In this document: positions 57,551 through 64,000 of the stretch, piece by piece
How the letters are laid out: the number at the start of each line of letters is the position of its first letter
How positions within the stretch are numbered: the stretch's first letter is position 1
Source of the DNA: Rosa chinensis
Lineage: Eukaryota > Streptophyta > Magnoliopsida > Rosales > Rosaceae
Length of the DNA: 64,000 bases
NCBI RefSeq assembly: GCF_002994745.2
Contig: NC_037093.1
Span: 10,706,400-10,770,399, forward strand
Direction: 5' to 3'
Program-made: the position numbers and the translations under genes
The notes under the pieces: generated by a model
The model's input: the letters and a program-made list of their open reading frames with translations, nothing else
The model's database searches: none
What the model was told of the DNA's origin: nothing

Positions 57551-58125
57551 TTTTTTTTTTTTGGCTGAAGTCAAAGGTTAAGAGAGGCAATGAGCCACCT
57601 TAACCTTTGAGAATTTATTGAAGAAGAAAGAAAAAATACAAAGGGAGGGGGAACAAAAACAAATACCTCCCATACCAAACAGAAAACAACTATAGGAAAA
57701 AAACAACTAACAAAAACGGAAATTCGGCATTCCCAAACGGTCCCTCTGACAATGTCTATCAATGAAAGGAGGAGTTAGGTCCTACCAAGTCAGATCACTA
57801 GAAGTCGCACCGTAATTCGCTGATGCATCTGCAATGCGATTCCCTTCCCGAAAGATATGTGAAGATCAGAATTGCATTTGAGAAATACGATATAAGCAAT
57901 TACTCTACTCAATACGAAGCTGCCAAGGCACTAAATCCGGGGACTGCAAAAAGTTTAAAACTAGGGAAGAGTCAACTTCTACCCCTACATGTTTCCAGTC
58001 CCTTACCCAAGCTAGCTCAATAGCCTTAATGACAGCCATTACCTCTGCCACTATCGAACTAGGAATGTTATGATTAGAAGCAAAGGCACCAATGAATTCT
58101 CCTCTATAGGCAACAACTTAGATAC
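57551..58125 (-). pseudogene. LINE 3' end with RNase H domain
   Basis: On the minus strand the frame reads AYRGEFIGAFASNHNIPS, AEVMAVIKAIELAWVRDW, VGVEVDSSLVLNFLQSP and FREGNRIADA, which is the RVT_3 RNase H domain at the end of plant L1-like polyproteins. In-frame stops occur (after LRIE and after QMQF) and the 5' part with RT is missing. The T-run at 57551-57563 on the plus strand is the A-tail of the element in its own orientation. This is therefore a 5'-truncated LINE inserted into the duplicated block. Confidence 0.8.
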
Positions 58126-58215
58126 AACAACTAGCCTATTGTGAGTCGAATTCACAACCTACCACTTACAAAAAGGAGACTTATGCCACTAGACTAAATG
58201 ATACTAGGCTTGGTG
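58126..58215 (-). repeat. tRNA-like SINE head
   Basis: The minus strand reads TTTAGTCTAGTGGCAT (A-box-like) and, about 35 bases on, GTTGTGAATTCGACTC (B-box-like), resembling the head of plant tRNA-derived SINEs. No A-tail or target duplication is visible, so this is a weak call. Confidence 0.4.
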
Positions 58216-58756
58216 AGTCAAACTTAACTTTGATGATTGAGTTATTTCAATATTTTGGTAGCATTGGCTTCTAATATTCAAATCCTTAAGGCAACTCCAA
58301 CAATAAGTTCTATTTGGGGCTGCTATTTTCATTTTCATTTTAGCACCCCATTGTTGCACTATTCATATATGACTCAATTCTCATCTTCAACAATGAGGTG
58401 TTATATGAGAGGCGCTATTTTCACTATTCTTGATTAAAATATAATATGAGTATAATAATAATTTTTTTCCTTCAAATACAAGCCCTTAGATTAAAAATAG
58501 TTCCATTACAGTAAAAAAAGAAAGAAAAAAGGGACGACATCAGCATCGTCCATATTCAAAATGGACAAATCTGAACCATCAATTAATATGACCATCAATT
58601 TCGACAATCACAGCTCCAAGCAAGGCAGATTAGGCCCATGCATCAGTCTTTTGTCTTTCCAAGTGCTGCAAGTGCCCGTTTCTTCCACAACAAGAGCTCT
58701 TTGCTTCTCATACGCGCGTCCCCTAACCTCAAGTCACTTCCCCTAACCTTAAGTAT
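58216..58756. other. Intergenic, nothing recognised
   Basis: No gene is recognised. Just before the solo LTR the sequence TCCCCTAACCT-AAGT occurs twice (58719 and 58738). Confidence 0.4.
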
Positions 58757-59589
58757 TGTCACGCCCCTGATTTTATACACAATAAATCGATATATAACCC
58801 CATAATTATATATGCGTGAAATGCTCAGCCATCAATACAAAATACTTAGAAACTTATTCCCTTTTAACGCAAGTACATATTGATGCCCTGAACCCACAAA
58901 TTCTATATTGACTCGCCCCATAGAGTCACACAACACATGAGTTTACGAATTAAATTGTCAACAACAAAATAAAACGTAAATGCTCCTCAGAGTAACTATA
59001 CAACGGAAGTCCTTATCAACGGTAAAGTCACAAAGATGGCTTCCTACCGTAAAGCTGCAAAGCGCCACCTCAGCTTCAGCCACGATTTCCCTGACCTGCA
59101 GGATTAACCCCTACACCATTCCATTGAATAGTGCACCGGGTTTCCACACAACAAAACCCGGTAAGCTTATGAAGCTCGTATGAGTAACTCAAAACCAATT
59201 ACACGAATTTACGGGATAAGAGCCCGCACAACTCACGCCAACACGAGGAAAACCTTTCGACTCGAGGATAAGGAAAACATACCATGCTTCCCAAAACAAT
59301 ACTCTTCCCCAAAAAGGAAAACACAAAAGCCACACCGTGACGAAATCATATAAATCGTTAACATCACAATTCAAATCTGATTAATTGATCCAACCTGGAT
59401 AAAACACACACGCACATCAATCATACCTATCGTTAACCTAACAAATAGCATATGATTCTTAGTCCAACCTAGACAAAATACGTACCCAGGAGTCATAAGT
59501 AACCTACTTAGATCCATGAGGTACCATGGCAGACATACTAGCGCTCTAGCTTATCGTAACCACTCGCCCGGCTAACTGCGTGATTCCTT

Positions 59590-60430
59590 ATTTCTTACCT
59601 TGGTCATTATCAGCGACCTGTCACCATCTGTGACATATGATCTTCAGACCCCATCCAATCTCGAAATCAACCATTGGTCACCATCTGCGACCTATCACCA
59701 TCTGTGACATATGATCTTCAGACCCCATCTGGTCTCAGATCAACCATTAGTCACCATCTGTGACATATATAATATGATTCACAAGTCCTCCCAGGACATT
59801 TAAAAGAAAGAATCCCCGAAACTCTCTTTTAAAGAAACACGTACTCATGAGCATCAGATAGCTCCCCACTAACCCCATGATGTACCAACAACAAATCAGT
59901 CCAACCTAGACACACAACACATCAACACAGATTCACCACGAAGCCACTAGTACATGAATACGTATGTATATATATATGTACACACATAGTCATTCACTCA
60001 TAAATGCAACCAATACATGAATACATATGTATATATATATACCCCATAATATATATATGTACACACATACTCATTCACTCAGAAATGCAACCAATACATG
60101 AATACATATGTATATATATATACCCCATAATATATATATGTACACACATACTCATTCACTCAGAATTGCCACAATACATCTATGGTAACTAGACTCAGAA
60201 CACAGATAAATCATTGGTTACCATCTGCAACCTATCACCGTCTGTGACTCTTGGTTTTCATACCCCGTCTGGTCTTAGAACCAACCGTTGGTCACCATCT
60301 GCGACCCATGTTTTTCAGACCCCATCTGGTCTCAAGTCAACGTTAAGTAAGTCACACCTGACCTAAAAACGTTACGACCATCTAGTTCCGGCTTTCCCAT
60401 CCCTGCTCACCATCTGTGACCCTTGGTACA
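59590..60430. repeat. Minisatellite CACCATCTGTGAC within the solo LTR
   Basis: About nine copies of CACCATCTGYGACC/A are present, often followed by ATGATCTTCAGACCCCATCT and GGTCTCA, in two clusters (59610-59770 and 60215-60425). This is a degenerate tandem array internal to the LTR. Confidence 0.8.
60002..60163. repeat. Two 81-bp tandem copies
   Basis: 60002-60082 and 60083-60163 are the same apart from perhaps one base and include AAATGCAACCAATACATGAA and TATATATATATACCCC. A shorter related copy precedes them near 59950. Confidence 0.85.
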
Positions 60431-62075
60431 AGGACCAATACATTTAAAAAGAGTCACGCTTGACTCAAAAATGTAACATCAAACTCAATACTTTTCAAAC
60501 AATAGAAAACATCTTTTTCTATAATATTGTTTCCTGAAAAGTCATACTTAACAATAATATGAACACCATCATGCATATTATTATTCATCACAATCATCCA
60601 CAAGGATATATATATATATTTCATCTAAATATATATATGTAGTCATTCGCTCAGGAATGCCTACTAATACCAACTATAGTTTGCAGTTAAATAATTAACG
60701 CCAAAACAATAATGGTAATTCTGTTCATAATGAACCTTGTGAGATTACTCACCTCGAAACTCCCGCTGCGTCTTCAATACAGAACAAGACAGCCAATCCA
60801 CAAAATAGCCGTCCGAGGAGTACTACGTCACGTACCTAAGGAATTACAGCTCTCATTCAGTCAACGAATCACAAGGGATAACGTTCGAAACCCTAAATCG
60901 AACCAAAATTCCCAAGGTGACGCCAAATGAGGCGAAACCACATCCGAGACCTCCCAAAGTCCTCGGAATACGTCCACGATCGATGTGACCAAACCACAAG
61001 TCGATCGGACGCTCAAATCCTCAAGGATCGAATAAATCGATCGGTATGAAACTGCAAAAATCATAACAATTCCATACGAACTCCAAAATTTGCATATTAT
61101 ATATCGAAACGCTCGTATCAACGAGTAGAACATATATAATACCAAAACCAATTCCTTAAGTGGCCGGAACACCGCCGGAACGCCACCACAGACGGTGGTG
61201 CACCGCCGCCGGCCAAAAACACATTATTTCACAAAACTCCCAACATCAAAAAGCTTCATCTAAGCATGCTTGTGAATTCTCATAACTGGATCGAAGTCAG
61301 AAAACAAGCCTAAGGGATCGAAAACTACCTCACAAGCCGTGAACAGTGATCCAATCCGAGTTGATCGAAGTTTCACGTGAATCGATCCAAACAACCACCA
61401 AGGATCGATCAACGAGGCCGCTCTGAGCTCAACCAAGGAATCGTTGAAGCCATGAAGTCGCCGGAGTTGTGTTTTCCGGCCGGGTCCGAAAACACCAACC
61501 TGCACCGCCTTCTACCGCCGCTACCACCGAGAATCGGCGATAGAGAACACCACAGGGACCACCAGACGGCGGAGACGATCCTGTCTGGAAAATTTCGTCG
61601 CCGGAGATGGCCGGAGCTCGCCGGAAACGTCGGGTCGGATCGACCGGGTCCGGGTCGGGTCAGTCGAAAAACTTCGACTCTGAAGACGCGGACGAGAGAG
61701 AAGAGAGAGAGAGTGTGGTTTCCGGAAAAGGAAAGTGGAAAAATGAATATATTTTTCTGATTTTTCCTATATATACTAAAATGGAAACTTTTTCCAATAG
61801 CCATAACTTCCTCATACGAACTCCGATTTATGCGTTCCGCATGTCCACGAACTCGTATCGACGCGCTCTACGACTTTCGTGAAGGAAGTTTTTGGAGAAT
61901 CTCAACGTATCAAAAGTCAACCTTGAAACCCCCCCTAATTCCACACTTTACGAATAAAAATTCGTCCAAAACACTTCCGCTCCGTCCACGAGCCACGAAA
62001 ACGTCCGATACCCACAATTTAAATTCCGGAAAATCCTCGGAAAGTAAATACGAATTTCTGGGGCATCACAAGTAT

Positions 62076-63534
62076 ACTTTGTATGTTCACATATTTATGA
62101 AATTCCTCTCATTTCTCTTTACAACTCTGTTTTTGCTGAATTCCAAGTTGACTAATTTGGGATAGATTGAGCTTTACCTGGATATAAGAGGAATTGTTCT
62201 TTTCTTTTGAGTTCCCACTTTAAGAGAACCAAGGGCAAAACCATGGTAGAGGTTAATTAGACGTTAAGGAAATAGTACAGATCGTTATTTGTTCAAGCTA
62301 CTTAAGATATGCACAATACCAAAGGCATTTTATAAATCGGCCATAATATACTTTAAGTTGGTATCTAAAATTGTAATCTCTCAAACTTTTGTGCCATAAT
62401 CCATTACATTCTATTCCTAATAAACATTATATAAAAAAATTTAACAATCAAAGCCCGCCGCATCGCGTACTCCTTTGCTAGTTTTAGACTAAAAAACATC
62501 GACTAGCAAAGTAGAATCGAAACTAATCAACCGCAAGTAATCCAACTCCTACTTTCCTTCCTCTACCCAAAGAAAAGTAATATAGACTAAAGATTCAAAA
62601 TAACGATTGGTTCCTTTTAGTCCAAAGCGAATAGACTAAAGATTCAAAGCAAAGTCTCAGATGAATAACGATTGGTTCCTTTTAGTCCAAAGCGAAAACG
62701 GATTGTTAATCTAACACTCACCAACACCAATCCGAAAAGACTTAAACAAATAAGATATGCCATGTGGGTGGAGTGGTCCTCTCTCAACTTGATACTAGAT
62801 ACTCCATGGTCTAGAGATCTCATGCTGGATCTCACGGTATATCCCACAGATTTTTATTTCATTTCGTCCTCGTCTCCACCAACCCCTCAGCTACTGAGCT
62901 TAACTCTTCTTAACATATGGCTACGCCCCACTGCGAGAATGAAAGGTCTATTTCTAAAACTTGCCTATCAATCGAAATTTTCCTTTTTCAGTAAAAATTA
63001 AATAAAATGAAATAAAATTAGACAGCTTACAATGTGTTTCTGCCTTATTCCGGTGTGTATGACTGTGGTGAGGGACACGTAAAAGTTTCGAGGTAATAAT
63101 ATTGTGTTTGTATTTAAAGTCAAAGGTTCGTGAAAATCATTGCGAGTGTCACCAATAAAAGTGGCAGTGATTTGAGCTAAGAATGAGAGTTCATATTATG
63201 AAGGGAAATTGAACCATTTTTTGTGTTTGGTAAGCACAAAGATTCAAACCAAAAAAAAGGTAAGCACAAAGACAGCAACCAGTTTTCGTCACCAACAGAG
63301 AATAGTGAAGAAATGGATTCCTCTCAAACTGTAAGAGATTCAATTTTTTTTTGGATTCATTAACCAAAACATCATAGAAATTTGAATAACTAAAAATGTT
63401 TTTCCGGATTTCTTTTCTAATGTTACCAAATATTACCGTACATTAAAATGAAGAGTTTATGAATATAGAAAATACAAAAAAAAAAAAAAAAAATTTCTAA
63501 AAATATCACACGATTCGATTAACCAGACTACACC
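62076..63534. other. Intergenic, nothing recognised
   Basis: AT-rich DNA. A direct repeat of ATAACGATTGGTTCCTTTTA GTCCAAAGCGA (in two parts) lies at 62600 and 62666, making a tandem copy of about 66 bp. No coding region is recognised. Confidence 0.4.
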
Positions 63535-63740
63535 TAGGCTTGACATTTAAACCCGTAACCCGCAAACCCGCACGCTAAAAACTCGCACAAACCTGCCCGT
63601 TTATTAATCCGGGCTAAAAAAAGCCCGCAAGCAAAAAACCTGCAAATTAACGGGTTTTGCAGGCTAAATTCGTTGGAACCCATTAACTCAGAATCCTTCT
63701 CAAAAACCCATACGGATTCCCCATTTTTTTTTTTCAACCA
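63535..63740. repeat. hAT-type terminus (one end only)
   Basis: TAGGCTTGACATTTAAACCC followed by repeated ACCCGCA, AAACCCGC and GGGCTAAAAAAAGCCCG resembles the ends of the hAT elements at 37.9 and 49.0 kb. The partner end is not visible in the window. Confidence 0.4.
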
Positions 63741-63768
63741 GGGCGTTTTTATAATTTTTCTTATTCTC

Positions 63769-64000
63769 CATGAGGATCCGACAGTTGGATCTTCGTATAA
63801 TTGTGAAAAGACGATTCAAAAGGAGATCCGTGAGGATTCGACCGTTGGATCGTCGTATAATTTTGTGAGGATGATTCTAAAGGCGATCTGGGACGATCCA
63901 ACCGTTGGACCTTCGTATAATTGTGCAAAGATGATTCAAAAGGCGATCCGTGAGGATCCGACCGTTGGATCGTCATATAATTTTGTGAGGATGATTCTAA
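63769..64000. repeat. Tandem repeat of about 60 bp at the window edge
   Basis: Four units contain GGATCCGACCGTTGGATC or close variants (63774, 63834, 63894, 63954), each followed by CGTATAAT and a stretch with GATGATTC. Odd and even units alternate between ATTGTG-AAAGA and ATTTTGTGAGG, so there is a 120-bp higher-order period. The array continues past 64000. Confidence 0.85.

Larger units (their letters stand above)
58757..62070. mobile_element. 3.3-kb solo LTR, TSD AGTAT
   Basis: The block starts TGTCACGCCCCTGA and ends GGGGCATCACA and is flanked by AGTAT on both sides (58752-58756 and 62071-62075). TG/CA ends with 5-bp duplication indicate an LTR. The length fits the long LTRs of some Ty3-gypsy elements. 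No gag or pol sequence is inside, so it is a solo LTR left by recombination. It contains two repeat arrays and a GC-rich 3' third with CCGGAGATGGCCGG-like sequence and TATATATACTAAAATGG near 61760. The overlapping frames at 61377-61882 are on both strands and look compositional. Orientation is not certain. Confidence 0.8.

Noticed and set aside
58126..58215. A tRNA gene
   Set aside because: Only A- and B-box-like parts are present; no acceptor stem or anticodon arm could be formed, so it is better read as a SINE head.
59590..60430. A CRISPR-like array
   Set aside because: The repeats are degenerate and irregularly spaced, and the DNA is plant nuclear; this is a minisatellite in an LTR.
61377..61882. 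Frames of 127, 131 and 91 codons near the end of the solo LTR
   Set aside because: Overlapping on both strands within a GC-rich LTR; no recognised domain.

Overview
This is nuclear DNA of a flowering plant, almost certainly a eudicot. The evidence is spliced genes with GT-AG introns, a plant LRR receptor-like pseudokinase, a plant-type carbohydrate esterase, plant-type 5S rRNA sequence, and dense Ty1-copia, hAT, Mutator-like, LINE, SINE and solo-LTR insertions. I cannot fix the species from sequence alone. The neighbouring receptor-kinase and esterase genes match the adjacent Arabidopsis pair I recall as At4g34220 and At4g34215.

Layout. 1-5.4 kb: no recognised complete gene; retroposon-like DNA, a MITE and an RNase H fragment. 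5.6-13.0 kb: a Ty1-copia element on the minus strand with identical LTRs but a broken pol, flanked by an unusual 166-bp direct duplication. 13.0-15.3 kb: fold-back repeats, a subtilase fragment, and a Pack-type region carrying two UDP-glucuronate 4-epimerase fragments in opposite orientation. 15.5-21.6 kb: a second, older minus-strand copia element (TSD GATTA) whose leader holds an array of alternating stem-loops, an inverted piece of pol and a 5S rRNA sequence. 21.6-25.0 kb: nothing recognised. 25.06-26.16 kb: a LINE-like retroposon with a 17-bp TSD.

26.9-43.3 kb is the genic core: one intact two-exon LRR receptor-like pseudokinase gene, then two tandem copies of a carbohydrate esterase gene. 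The second copy is preceded by a fragment of the kinase 3' end, so the two esterases arose by a tandem duplication running from the kinase 3' end through the esterase. Comparing the two units exposes later insertions (SINE, hAT MITE, larger hAT, Pack-type element), in two cases with an empty site in the other unit.

44.2-45.5 kb: a frameshifted copy of the 26S proteasome subunit RPN6 gene. 49.0-55.2 kb: a decayed autonomous hAT element with a nested Mutator-like element. 55.3-58.2 kb: a duplicated block with a solo LTR, a second RPN6 remnant split by a MITE, and a LINE RNase H remnant. 58.76-62.07 kb: a 3.3-kb solo LTR bounded by AGTAT. The window ends in a tandem repeat of about 60 bp that runs off the edge.

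Only the receptor pseudokinase and the two esterases look like intact host genes. Almost everything else is mobile DNA or its debris. I see no operon, CRISPR array or defence system. The most unusual material is the transposon biology: non-canonical insertion, captured gene pieces, captured 5S sequence, and arrays of short palindromes in the copia leaders.
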